Source: Anoplolepis gracilipes | Lineage: Eukaryota > Arthropoda > Insecta > Hymenoptera > Formicidae | Direction: 5' to 3' | NCBI RefSeq assembly: GCF_047496725.1 | Contig: NC_132974.1 | Coordinates: forward strand, 5,525,501 to 5,589,500 | DNA: 64,000 bases | Notes under the pieces: generated by a model | Told to the model about the DNA's origin: nothing | What the model saw: the letters and a program-made list of their open reading frames with translations, nothing else | Databases searched by the model: none | Part shown: positions 1-10,779 of the stretch, one piece after another | Numbering within the stretch: the first letter of the stretch is position 1 | Layout: each line of letters begins with the position of its first letter | Translations under genes and position numbers: made by a program

Positions 1-1997
1 TTATATTTTTTTCTCATATTGTTAGTCTCGCGCGAGTTGTAAATTTATGGGAGGTATTTGTTGACTTTTACATTTCAAAGTGCGAAATGAGTGGTGGGCA
101 GTTTTGAAAGCTTCAGTTGCGAATATAACACAATGGCAGAGCTATGATACAAAATGACCGTCATCTGACAGAACGAGAGTTCTCCAGCTTAGCTCTAGTT
201 TGTAAGCCATATCGTTCGCAGTAAGGCGCCGCGACGGGATGTCAACGGTAGTCAACGTGGGCAGCGACATGATGTACGTACGTACTGCGCGAATGTACGC
301 GGCATTCATGCAAATAACAAGACAAACAACAGTCACCGTAAGTTTCGCGAGAAACCCCCCGTAAAATACTTCCTACTTCTGAAACTCGACAGCCATCGGA
401 TAATTCTGAGTTACGTTTCTCCTCCAAATGCAACGCACGTAATTTGTAGGGATAATTGCCGAGGTTTAAAATTACATAAAATACCATAAAAGAAAACAAA
501 CATGTAAGATTACACTTATCCTATAGGAAAATGGAAAATTTTCATTAATTTAGATATACAATTGATGTCTACTTTTTTAAAGAATAATTTTTGCCAAATC
601 TTAACAAAATGCATATAAGATATTTTTAACAATTTTAAATAAATTTTAGAATCTAAACATTAAATATTTTCTTCAAAAATATGCTTTTCTAATTTTTATA
701 TCGTTATTAACTTTAAGTGTTTATATATGTATGTACAATATATATGTATATATACACGTACTCTTTTGCCTGTATTTGCGGAACTCGATTTCGTTTGTTT
801 CAATACATCTATCGCTATCGAATAGTTCTACTTGTGTATAACATATTCATATAATGCCCTATAACAATACCGTGATAATGGCATCGGTTAGGACAAATAC
901 ATTATTCCATCTATGTTCACATTTTGTATTTCTATGAAAGCAGCCAATAACAATTTGGCCGAATTAACTATTATTTGCGCAGGGGAGGTAATAGTAACGT
1001 ATAGAATGGAATTTCTGCCGTCATCCGACCGAAATCAGAAATACACGCTTCGCCCGTTTACTATTCCGCCCAAGATGGTTATAGTCATATTGCCCATTGT
1101 CGTGCTTAGCTTCTGTAAAGGGCGGTTACCAGTAGTCAATGCACATACCGGCGCTTTAACATCGTATGCATCGTATGCATGTATGGGTATCCGTGTGTCG
1201 GCGTATGTGAATCTACCGGAATCAGATAACTATCACAGCGTTCTGTGAATTTCTCCTAAGACCACTCTATCTACCTTTCTCTTTCCTTTAAAATTTCTCT
1301 TTTGGCACTTTCGTCGTCAATTGCAATTCACCGCCAAAATCGAACGTGAAATTGTAAACGGTTAACCATTTGCTAATCGCTTTATAATTAGTTAATTTGT
1401 AAGAAGAATATGAAATGATTAAATAGAAAACTTATCGCCGTTGAATAAATTAGATATTGCGTTAGCAGCACAATAATACGTTAACGATTTTACATAAACA
1501 AATTTAAAATTTTATAATATGTAAATTTGGTAATAGAAAATTCGATCATTATGTTAGACTATTTAGAATATTTCAAGTCAACCATCCATTGACGTTCTTG
1601 AGACAATAGAACAAATTATAGTTAGAAGTAGAGACAAACCGATTATATATTTATAAAATTTTCTAAAAGTATATACTTTTAGAATTCTTATATTACGATA
1701 TTTAATAAATTTTTATTGTAAAATAGAAGAATTTTTCTTGGAGTATATAAATTATTCTCCAGATGTCAACTGATTGCGTGAGAGTTATTGTATATATTGT
1801 AAATATTAAAATAATTAATATTTAGAGAGAAAGAAATAATTTTTAAATCTTACGGCGAGGGATTTGAGCAGATATATAGTTGCTCTATGTTTGTGTGTAT
1901 TTTGTTAATATTTTTCGAAACACAATCATAAATTTCAAGAAAAAAAAGTGATTAATTTTTATGAATAATTTTAAATTATCAATCCGAGATTACTTAA

Positions 1998-1998
<1 letters not shown>
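1..1998. other. AT-rich non-coding DNA, no gene supported
   Basis: Mostly AT-rich with scattered poly-A/T runs. The only sizeable open frame is 913-1248 (+), 111 codons, in a patch of more even composition. Its translation has a hydrophobic stretch near the middle but matches nothing I know, and no splice or promoter context supports it. A 9-bp unit repeats twice in tandem at about 1161-1178. A 6-bp stem with a 4-nt loop lies at about 1232-1247. Confidence 0.6.

Positions 1999-2054
<56 letters not shown>
1999..2054. repeat. (TA)28 microsatellite
   Basis: Uninterrupted TA dinucleotides for 56 bp, directly visible. Self-complementary and prone to cruciform formation and slippage. Confidence 0.97.
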
Positions 2055-2055
<1 letters not shown>

Positions 2056-2518
2056 GATTTGTAAACATATCATAGCGACGGCTATTTATCAAGAAAATGT
2101 ATCGCACGATTTAGTCATTTGAAATAGAAATTACAGCGACAAAAAATGAGAATTTTAGTTTATTGTGTCGTGATGTATATGGGCAACAAGTATTTCTTTA
2201 ACGTAGCTTGTTGGCTCGTATATGTCTCCCATCACTTTTTTCGTCGATATGTAATTTGTTATTATTATCATTGTTTCTCAATTGAAAGAGATTGAATAAC
2301 ATACAAATTGAACAGAGAATAATTTAAGTAACAAAAAACAATTGAGAGATATATAAAATGAAATAACGTATAAATTAAATAATTTAAATAATGGAGAGCT
2401 GTAATGTGTCAAAGCTGTTCTATTACAAATTAATTATGCAAAGAATAAAAATTCGGTATGAAATCATTAATATTTTTTGTTTTCAGCATGCTACAAATCG
2501 TTTGTCGCGTTGTTAATT

Positions 2519-2838
2519 CAGGAGTGTCGTGGAAAGTATTGCGTTAATGTTAGATTTTTAAAATTCGTTTTATCCATATCTCGGTTTGCACTTACTGTCA
2601 TCAAGGATTGTATTTCTGATACCGACGAAATGAGATATACATTTTGTTGACTAGAGGTGCGATCCTCGCACGAGATATTGATTGGTGATCGCGAAATTCG
2701 GGAGTGCCGGACCAAGTATTGCGCGTTTGTTTTTATCGTGCGTTGTTTTTGTCATATTTTAATTAGTGCGGGAGTGCCATATAAAGTATTACGCGTCCGA
2801 GGACAGAAATGCCGTGCAAAATATTGCGTGGCACGTAA
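2519..2838 (+). repeat. Degenerate minisatellite, ~35-bp period
   Basis: Four recognisable copies of a ~25-bp motif start at 2519, 2699, 2769 and 2804. Each begins near GGAGTGCCG and ends near AAAGTATTGCG. The spacings are 180, 70 and 35 bp, close to multiples of 35. Copies 1, 2 and 4 lie in the same forward frame and translate to variants of ECRGKYCV. Copy 3 is out of frame. The intervening units have decayed beyond recognition. Confidence 0.7.
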
Positions 2839-2900
2839 TAAAAACTAATGGCTAATGAATATTTCCGAGAATGAGTGTAATAAATCTTGACAACCTGAGA

Positions 2901-2922
2901 GGAGGAGGAGGAGGAGGAAGAG
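2901..2922. repeat. (GGA)n purine microsatellite
   Basis: Six GGA units followed by a short imperfect purine tail, inside the possible exon described nearby. Confidence 0.9.
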
Positions 2923-2954
2923 GTCAAGGAAGCATCCGTTGTGTGCATCGACCA

Positions 2955-4560
2955 GTGAGTGACAAACTTTTATTTTATTTTGTATTTTATTGTATTTTGA
3001 GGTAACGAATCTATATATATATATATATGAAAACTTAAGTTATATTTGTATGTCTGAATGCATATATCAATAATATAAAGATATTATAAAGAAATGATGA
3101 TATATATGATATAGATTTGTTGCCTTGATCTTCAGATTGGGATGTGACAGTCGTACAAAAAAATAACATTAATTAAATATCTAAAATAATATAAACTAAA
3201 AATTATAATGGAATATAATGCTTAAAATGATATATCCATAATGATTATTCCAATGGCTAAACAAATCATAGCGGTCAACAAAATTCGTGACACGAAAATG
3301 TCAATATTACTTCATGCAGAATGCATATCCTATTCCCAGTACAGAAAAATATTGTGAATTTCAAGTGCATGAATATGACAACATGTGACTAGTAAAAATA
3401 AATATTGCTTTATATATCGAATTTAAGTTATCTAGTTTCGAGATATAAAACTATTTTTCTAATTTCTGAATCAGATTTTCTATTATTTTGATTCATATAG
3501 TCTTTATAAACGAAAAGCTATTTATCATTAGTGCGTGCGGTCAACCTAAGAATGACATTGCAAACAATAAAATAAAAAGAATAAATATTATGAACATATC
3601 GGTCCAAGATAATGGAAGTTTGCACAAACAATAGAAGTCATTCGCGAATGCTTCTCCTTCGTGAACGCAAAAATTTATGAGTTTGTGATCGTAAAACAAG
3701 TCAGTAAACAAAACGAAAACATTGAAGAAATCAATTCGAAGAACAGGGAAAAATACAATTTAGATCGCAACAATGATAAGAAATGCCATGGAATTTACAC
3801 GCGTACGTCACAGGAAATGATTTCCGTATGCGCCGCCGTACGTAGCGCGCTCCGATCTGCATAACGGAGGTTACTTTACAACGGATCTTGTGCAAAATAA
3901 CGTTTCGAGATTCGGTGTAGAGCGCAATGAGGATATGCCTTCTAGCGAGCATCTATTCTGTTACTCAGATTTCGTAACATCCCTGCTATAACAATATTTA
4001 GATTGTAACAATAATGTAAAAGAAAATACTGACAGTTATCACATTGGTTAACTAATGTTCCCTTTTAATAGCAATTTTTGTCATAAGAAACAGAAGGTAT
4101 TAACTAATTGTAAGTATATTATATCTAAACATGCAAAATTCAAACAACTAATTAAAATTAAAATTAAAAGTTCTGAATAAAAAATACTGTTTTCTTTTTT
4201 AATTTTCATATAGAGTGTCTAAAACTAATGCTGCCATTAACAACATATACTCTTCGAAATTTTTTTATTTATTTTTGTAAATTTATAACAAATTTATAAT
4301 AAATTATTCTTTTTTTCGATTAACATAACCGATAATTTAATAAACTAACATATTTATTATTAACTTCGTTATCGCGTATAGTATATTTTAATCTTAACTT
4401 TATTACCATGTATGTGTTTACATCGCACGTGACTAGAAATGAGTCAAAGAGTCAGGATCAGAATTCCAAACGAAGTATTAGGGCACAATTTAATTTTCGC
4501 ATATCGACGCGTGGCGTTCGTATAAAATTTCGCAAGTCGCTTTCATTTAATTTCATCTGC
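2955..4560. other. AT-rich non-coding DNA
   Basis: No supportable gene. It includes a short (TA)n run at 3012-3028 and a poor open frame at 3661-3864 (+). A GC-richer patch spans about 3780-3950. An imperfect palindrome lies at 3633-3655, centred on CATTCGCGAATG, with arms AGAAG/CTTCT and one extra base in the left arm. Confidence 0.6.
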
Positions 4561-4900
4561 GAAGAACACGCACACAATAATTAGGCGGCAGAGTCGTGCC
4601 GGCGCGACGAAACGGAAGAAAGAGAGACAGAAGATGGGAAAGGAGCGCCTATGTAAAGGTTCGTTTGCGCTTCACGAGCGCAGCACGGCGACTTCCCCGA
4701 GATCCCATCTTCTAACAATGCTCCCTCGCCCTCGCGATGCGTGACCGGGGTCAGGATGGCACCGTTAGAAACCATTTCTGCGAGTGCTCACCCACTCGTG
4801 GAGAACACGTATCGCCGCAAAAATAAGCTTCCGAGTTATAAGTGCTGTGGGACGTCGCGTCGAGAGACCTTCTTTCTTTCCGCGATGTCAGCCGACATCC
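4561..4900. other. CpG-dense island
   Basis: GC-rich patch with many CpGs between AT-rich flanks. Overlapping open frames exist on both strands (4581-4775 minus, 4741-5022 plus), as expected where stop codons are depleted. There is no recognisable protein. It could be a regulatory element, but nothing in the sequence proves it. Confidence 0.35.
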
Positions 4901-5414
4901 ATCGAGACTTTTTATTTAATAATACTATCCAAATTAAAAGTTTTTTTTTAAATAAAATAACGTTTCTAATACATCAGGAGCGCAGATTGTTTTCTGTGTT
5001 CTTTATCCAACGTTTGCTGTAGTTTTCTCTTCGACCTTTTGATCGTCGGTATAAATATTGTAAGCGTATTATGAAAGTCTAGATCATTCAATTCTGAAAA
5101 GATTGTGTGCGATTTTACTAGTTAGGCAGAGAGTATTATTTAAGAATTATAAAAAATGAAAAGATTATGTTACATATTTATATTGTATTATCTTTCTCAT
5201 TATATTTTTTTATACACTATTATATAAAAAAACATGTCGTACCTCCTGACATTATATTATATTTACTAAAATAAAAATAATACCAAAAATTACTAAAAAA
5301 ATTTATCAAGAGAAAGATTATTATATCCAAAGCAATATCAGAAATCACCTACATAAAATGCTGTATCGAACGTTCGAATAATACATTCCGTACTAATCCC
5401 TCGTTACTACGGAT
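4901..5414. other. AT-rich DNA with a 12-bp palindrome
   Basis: No gene. The palindrome TCGAACGTTCGA (5366-5377) is perfect and sits just before a small GC-richer patch that contains the hairpin at 5415. Confidence 0.5.
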
Positions 5415-5481
5415 TACAGCGCTGTTGCGTCCAGATGTCTGTTTAAAGCGTTTCGATCTGGCAGCACGTCACAACGCTGTA
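5415..5481 (+). ncRNA. Imperfect 67-nt hairpin, miRNA-precursor-like
   Basis: The 5' arm 5415-5436 pairs with the 3' arm 5456-5481 around a 19-nt loop. From the base inward there are 7 bp, a mismatch, 3 bp, a mismatch, 4 bp (one G-U), a 4-nt bulge on the 3' arm and 6 bp, 20 pairs in all. The ~22-nt arm length fits a Dicer product. Pairing does not continue below the base, so the lower stem normally needed by Drosha is missing. No known miRNA seed was recognised. The opposite strand would also fold. Confidence 0.2.
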
Positions 5482-7370
5482 CAAACTATTCTGGATAAAG
5501 CACGTCTAATTGACACAATATTCTAGAGTCACAATTTATTAAACATTGAATCATTATTAGCTAGAAATATCCCATAATATGATTTTAATATAGCAGGGAA
5601 AGAATACAATATATATATCTAGAATTTAAAACTGTACCTCTTCTAATATCTCGAAATAAATTGATTATAAATTAACTATACAGTACACACAGTAACTATT
5701 TTCAATTTTCTTTGGTTTTATTATAACATAATATAATGTAATATATATTCAATCTTTATATAATTTCAATCATTATTACAATATTATTAAAAAATTGTCA
5801 AATATATAATATTATCTGCATAGAATAAACTCACAGGATATTAGAAATATTTATAAAATAAGATGAAAATAATTTCTTCAAACTCTATGATAAAACTCGG
5901 AATTCGGTTCTCGTGTAAGACGTGTAAAGGTATAATAATATATTGCAAGAAAACGTTCTGACAGACAGACGAATGTTGCAAATTATTTATGACATTGCCA
6001 AAAATGCGCTATTAATTTATATCAAAATCTCACAATTGAAACTGACATTATCGTGAAAAGAGATAAAAAGAATATTGGTTCGAGAAAGATAAAAAACGCA
6101 ATCATAAACAGTAATGCAATAAAAAAAACATCGTTAATAATAGCAATTATTTATTTAATGAAGCGTCATTATGTCTCAATAAATTTAATTTTTTAATATA
6201 ATTTTAAAGAAAGAAAGATTTCTGTTTATTATTTTATTTAATAGAATTGTAATTTATCAAATGAAAAAACATTTAATGGACAACACAAATAACGTCCTGT
6301 TTTTACGCGATGTAATATGCTCGATTACTGATCAATTATCAATTATCTTTCTGTATTTCTATTATCGCAAAAGCCATTTTGCGAGTTAGGTCAATGTTAT
6401 TTTTCGAAGTAGATCGATCGCGAAACCCACTGGCCTCTCTCTGCGCGCGTCGCCGAGAAAAAGAAAACATTCGTAGAATAACGTCCGTTCGTTCGTCCAT
6501 GTGCTCGTTATCCGAGCCGACGAGCCAGAAAGCGAGCTGATAATAATAAGGTACTTTCATAATTGCCGATGTAATTAGAAGGAAAAAAAACGGAGGTGAA
6601 GCGCGCAAAGCACTTCCTTCGCAATCGGTGACGGTTCCGTTCTAGTCGCGTCCAAGTGCGCGCGCTTATTGTTTGACTGTGTCGAAAACGGAAATGCAAA
6701 AGGAAAAAAAGGAGCGTCCGATTGTCTTTTCGATTCGGCATGTTATATTTCTACGGGAATAGAATGCAATTTAATTTAATATATTTGCATATTTTACTTA
6801 CATCTCTTCACTTTAATATTATTATTCAGAGATATATTGCTTTGCTTTCTCAAAAGCTTTGCGGAATTTTACTAAGTACTTACAGGCAAATAACGACAAA
6901 TATACATTAACCGGCTAAATTCGCTCGCGACCCGCTTTTGCCACTACTAGACAAATCTGCAAAATTGGCAAACAAATAAATTATACAGTCCTATGATAGT
7001 CATGTAAAGAAAGAGAGAGAAAGATAGAGAGAGGGACTGGAATGTTGTCGACGCGCATCGCGACAATTATTTACAGTATCTTACGGTGCGCCAAGAGTTA
7101 GTCCGCCTAATTTAATCTTATTTAATTTCTACAGACTCTCTCTTAGCGTTGTATATATTGTACCAGTATACTCTCTGTCGAGAATCACGGTACGATTTAT
7201 GGTTGTTGCTTTCGCAAAACTTCACGTTGAATAAACGTTCCTACGTGCTTATTCCAATTTCGTTTTCTTTTGGATATCATACACCGTATTCTATAATTCT
7301 CTTTACTTTTCTCTGCAAAATTTTTTATTAATAATTTTTATATTAATAGGAAAGAAATAGAAAACTTTGA
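5482..7370. other. AT-rich DNA with a GC island at 6.4-6.75 kb
   Basis: No gene supported. The island (about 6400-6720) is CpG-rich and has overlapping minus-strand open frames (6339-6608, 6508-6741) without recognisable domains. A short GA-rich stretch lies at about 7010-7034. The plus frames at 6722-6910 and 7149-7331 are low-complexity shadows. Confidence 0.55.
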
Positions 7371-8115
7371 TTCGTGAGAAAGAGTATAAATGGTAAGGAG
7401 AATGGCCTACGAGACGCGAGCGAAGGGGAATGGAAAGTTAGAAGAAACGTTAATAATGATAGACTCTCAATTCCGAGTATAATAAATTCTTGTGAGGCGC
7501 GTAAAGTCTTCATTATTGTGCACGCACTGCATTTTAACTGTCTTTATACGTACGAAAGCTATTGCCGGCAACGGGCATTAATCGTTTTCTCTATTCCGTA
7601 CTTGAATTATCACAGATGATAAATCGCGCGAATAATTCAGCCATAATTTCAGAAATAAGATCGCACGATAGATAGCGATAGAATTCAGAACGCGACATTA
7701 GTTCGTGAGAACGTTGATAAAGAGCATGAGGAGCAAACTGCTTCGCAAGAATCGTGCGAAGGGAGAGAAATTAGGAGAAACGTAATGATAGAGTCTCAAT
7801 GCGCATTTCTGAACACATTAAATTCTTCAGCAATGAAGTTTGTCAGATGCAAAAAGTCTTCGTTATTATATACTTCAATTTGAATCTTTGAAACTGTTTT
7901 TGCGCAGTAGAAACTTTAAATAAAGTACAATAATATAGTTTCAAACAACGTTTATGTTCCAGAATTATGATCTCTTATATACGCAGACAAAATATATATT
8001 TATAGCACGGGGGAGGGGGACGAATAATCCAGCCACAATTTAAAAATAAGTTAAATAAGATCCTGCGCGATCGAGAGGTAAAGAAATTCGTAACGAGACG
8101 TAGTTATGAGAGAAA
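7371..8115 (+). repeat. Diverged tandem duplication, two units
   Basis: Unit 1 (about 7371-7700) and unit 2 (about 7701-8115) share, in the same order, TTCGTGAGAA near the start, a GCGAAGGG/GGAGAAACG block followed by TAATGATAGA and CTCTCAAT, then AAATTCTT, AAAGTCTTC, and finally a CGAATAAT-CAGCCA-AATTT block with AATAAGATC. Unit 2 is longer because of an AT-rich insertion in its second half. The frame at 7374-7619 (+) lies in unit 1 and is not preserved in unit 2, which argues against coding. Confidence 0.7.
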
Positions 8116-8342
8116 TACCGAAGAAAGAGAGAAAGAAAAAAGTAGTATTTGCCGCTGCATCCGCGGAAGAGAAAGGTTGCAAAAGATGGAAGAACTGGAA
8201 AATGAAAGAGGATAGAAAGCAACGGTGGAAGCGACAGGGCAAGTGGGATCGAAAAAGGAAAGAAGGCCAAAGCGGTTGGATGAAAATTTAATTTCGCCGA
8301 TCCTGGAGGAGGCCGTCGGGGCACTATGACGGCATTACAGCA

Positions 8343-8344
<2 letters not shown>
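8116..8344. other. Purine-rich non-coding stretch
   Basis: Long GAA/AAG-rich run. The plus frame 8106-8291 encodes an almost pure Lys/Glu/Arg string and the minus frames 8040-8345 and 8051-8242 its Phe/Ser/Leu complement. These are products of skewed composition rather than genes. Confidence 0.5.

Positions 8345-8388
<44 letters not shown>
8345..8388. repeat. (CT)22 microsatellite
   Basis: Uninterrupted CT dinucleotides, 44 bp. Confidence 0.97.
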
Positions 8389-8394
<6 letters not shown>

Positions 8395-8628
8395 CACCGT
8401 CGGCAAACACACTGACGGCCAGGATTTACGAGATTACAGTAACGAGAACGCGGTAATATTACAGGGCGATGACGAAATTACCGGTCGTTCGCCCGCTTAT
8501 CGCCTGAAAACTCGCACGAGCGGAAAGGACGAAAATAAAATTTGCCGAACGTCCACATGATTGACTCTATCTCTGTCCGTGTATTTTCGTACCGGTCAGC
8601 CGCGATGTCCGCGCTACGAAATTTTGTG
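8389..8628. other. CpG-rich flank of the (CT)n tract
   Basis: GC-rich DNA with many CpGs. A minus frame at 8478-8663 has no recognisable domain. The short inverted repeat CCGTC/GACGG lies at about 8398-8418. No gene. Confidence 0.4.
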
Positions 8629-8772
8629 AGAAATTTAGTAATTGCGATTTTGGCCGTTACCATCCGTAAGTCATAGTGAGTTACGAGCGCCCGTGATTAT
8701 TGCACCGCGCTGCGCTTCCGGCATCTCCGCAAACGCTCTCTCGTTACATTGCGCGTGTTATTAATTGCGGCC
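8629..8772 (+). repeat. Dispersed duplication, copy A
   Basis: Shares with 9510-9642, in order, AGAAATTTAG, then CGTAAGTCATAGTGAGTTAC, a CGTGATTATTGCAC-like block and TGTTATTAATTGCG. Copy A is CpG-rich throughout. No coding frame spans both copies. Confidence 0.7.
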
Positions 8773-9509
8773 GGACTAACAACTTAAGCCGCATGACTCA
8801 GTAATTGTTGGAAGATTACATCGTAGAGCACACTGACCGAAATCGTAATATCAAAATCAAAGTTGAAATGCAAAGAGATTGGAATATATTTTCTTCTTAG
8901 TGTGTCGAAAGAATAGAGATGTAAAATTTAAAAATAATACCCTCAAAAATTTGAGTAATTTAAATTTTTTTCGAGATTATATAGATTACAAAAAATTACA
9001 GAAAATTTTATATTACAATATTTATACAAATGTGGCTCTTAAATATATATAATTTATATTTTATATCTAAAAAAATATAAAATTAAAAATATAGGTAATT
9101 AAAATGTAGATAAATATAGTGTAATTTATTTTTTTTAATTAAAAAATTTTTATTTTTTTGGTCCATTTACCTGATTTTTCAATTTAATTAAAGAATCGAT
9201 TTAATTATGTAATAATAGGAGATTATCCGATATCTCAGATAATGTATAGAACGGTTAAATTTCAATATTGATTAAACTTTTATTCCAATATACAGACTTG
9301 AGAAATTATTATAACATTTACCTGGAGTTTTAAATGAGATCATTTGAAGGGGAAATATTGGCTTCTCGATGGAAGTTTGCTATTTACTTAGGACTGTGTA
9401 AAAAGTTGGTTCAGTGATAGGATTTTCCGAACGAGAGCTTCTCTAACAGTAATCGAAATGCATTTTCCACACATTTCAAACAGATGCACAACCAGCATTA
9501 AACTATGTC
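8773..9509. other. AT-rich spacer between duplication copies
   Basis: Very AT-rich with poly-A/T runs and no gene. A bantam-like string at 9335-9350 was examined and rejected because no hairpin surrounds it. Confidence 0.6.
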
Positions 9510-9642
9510 CAGAAATTTAGCAATTACTATTTGAATGTTTACCTAGCTACGCTATAAGTCATAGTGAATTACGAGTCGTGAGTATCGCACTATGCTAGTC
9601 ACAGAGCAGAAACGTGTAGTAATCCTGTTATTAATTGCGAAG
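9510..9642 (+). repeat. Dispersed duplication, copy B
   Basis: Homologous to 8629-8772, about 880 bp away in the same orientation. Several CpGs of copy A are replaced by AT-rich or TG/CA forms here. An example is the segment after TACGAG, where copy A has CACCGCGCTGCGC and copy B CACTATGCTAG. Copy B is the AT-richer relative, or copy A has gained GC. Confidence 0.7.
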
Positions 9643-10260
9643 ACATTGAAGAGCTCAAGATACTGTTTATAACGTCACAAAAGATGTACATTCAAATTAT
9701 GTTTGAAATTAGTCCGATTAAATATAGTTTAGCTGTTTAGTTGTTTTATTGATATTAGAAACCATTTTTGCATAAAAATGACGAAAAAAAAGAGAGAAGA
9801 AGAGAAACGTTGTGAAATAAAAAAAGTCATTAGATAAAATAGATTATTTCTTTTTTGAGAGAAAAAAATTTTTATTTAGTAATATAAAAAAGTATTTTAT
9901 TGTACTATATTATTGTGAGTGTTACTTTTTACGATTCTATAAAGAGAAAGATTTAAAATTTTATGTTACTATATATTTTTCTTTTTATTTGTCTATTTTT
10001 ATTTCGTCCGACATATACTACTATTCCCTCCTTCCTCTCCTCAATATGGCTTAAGTATATTATTAGATTTTAACAATATGATCGATGTTAATAAATGGAG
10101 CAAAAATCCAACAAGCATTTTTACGCGTTCGCCAATCATATTGAGTCACCATAAAAAAAAAAACAAATACAAACAGCAGATGCACGTATAGAAACAAGTC
10201 ATAATCTTACATTTTTTTGCATTATGATTTACGAAGTATAGCGAACATGAAATAGCTTTG
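9643..10260. other. AT-rich non-coding DNA
   Basis: Poly-A/T runs and short ORF fragments only. Nothing supportable. Confidence 0.6.
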
Positions 10261-10732
10261 CATGCCAATACGCGTTCCATAATACCGATTTATTCCGGGG
10301 AATAAAGTGTCCGGATGGTGCAGGTGGATAGCAAGCCGCCATAAAGTTAGTGGGATACGAGAAATTCCATCTTCTCCGAGGATTTCCCTCGGAGATCCAA
10401 CGCGGCGTAAAAAATACTGATTAGAAAGTAAAAAGAATTGATAATGTTTCGTGTGGCCGGGTTAATGAAAATTGCATTCATCGCCGCATAACGGCGGCTA
10501 ATAGCGTCAAGGTTCAACGATGCACGGCAAGTATATAGGTTGCTTTAAGGCCGGAACACCTGCTCCCTCACTGCCGCCAGTTAAACTCGTAGCTCTCGTT
10601 TTCCACTGCGGTCGGCCGCAACAATAATTATCGCTAATAATGCCGGGATACTTAAACAGAGTTATAACGTAGGCTCCCCTGAAAGCGCCATGCTATTTCA
10701 GCCGAGTAGATACGCGACAACCGATCTACGCT
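10261..10732. promoter_or_regulatory. Possible conserved regulatory element
   Basis: A 470-bp stretch of balanced, non-repetitive composition in AT-rich surroundings, with TAATTA-type homeodomain cores (ACAATAATTATCGCTAATAA near 10620) and no open frame. A 9-bp-stem, 5-nt-loop hairpin (TCTCCGAGG/CCTCGGAGA) lies at 10373-10395. The texture resembles insect conserved non-coding elements, but conservation cannot be judged from one sequence. Confidence 0.25.
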
Positions 10733-10779
10733 CACGTGCATCCTTTTGGTAAACTTAGTTTACCAAAAGGATGCACGTG
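10733..10779. repeat. Perfect inverted repeat, 22-bp arms, 3-nt loop
   Basis: The left arm 10733-10754 and right arm 10758-10779 are exact reverse complements separated by TTA. Each arm ends in CACGTG, the E-box bound by bHLH factors, so two E-boxes sit 35 bp apart. The dinucleotide CT lies immediately outside on both sides, which may be chance or a tiny target duplication. The arms are too short and the loop too tight for a normal miRNA precursor. Confidence 0.95.

Larger units (their letters stand above)
2487..2954 (+). other. Possible unannotated (perhaps non-coding) exon
   Basis: A T-rich tract ending in TTTTCAG (to 2486) looks like a 3' splice site, and CCA|GTGAGTG at about 2952-2960 looks like a 5' splice site. 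Between them lie a degenerate 35-bp-period repeat and a purine-rich GGA run resembling an exonic splicing enhancer. The frame from 2489 to 2848 carries one internal stop (TGA at 2648-2650), so coding is unlikely unless the exon is split or decayed. Splice-like strings this good also occur by chance, so this is only a hypothesis. Confidence 0.15.

Noticed and set aside
1231..1240. TATCACAGC, the miR-2/miR-13 family seed
   Set aside because: Only the seed matches. The downstream sequence differs and the local fold is a 6-bp stem, not a precursor.
913..1248. 111-codon plus-strand open frame in moderate-GC DNA
   Set aside because: No recognisable domain or splice context. It includes a 9-bp tandem repeat. 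Frames of this size are expected by chance in 64 kb read six ways.
9335..9350. String resembling the bantam miRNA (TGAGATCATTT-GAA)
   Set aside because: One base is missing relative to bantam, the 3' part differs, and no complementary arm lies within 100 bp.
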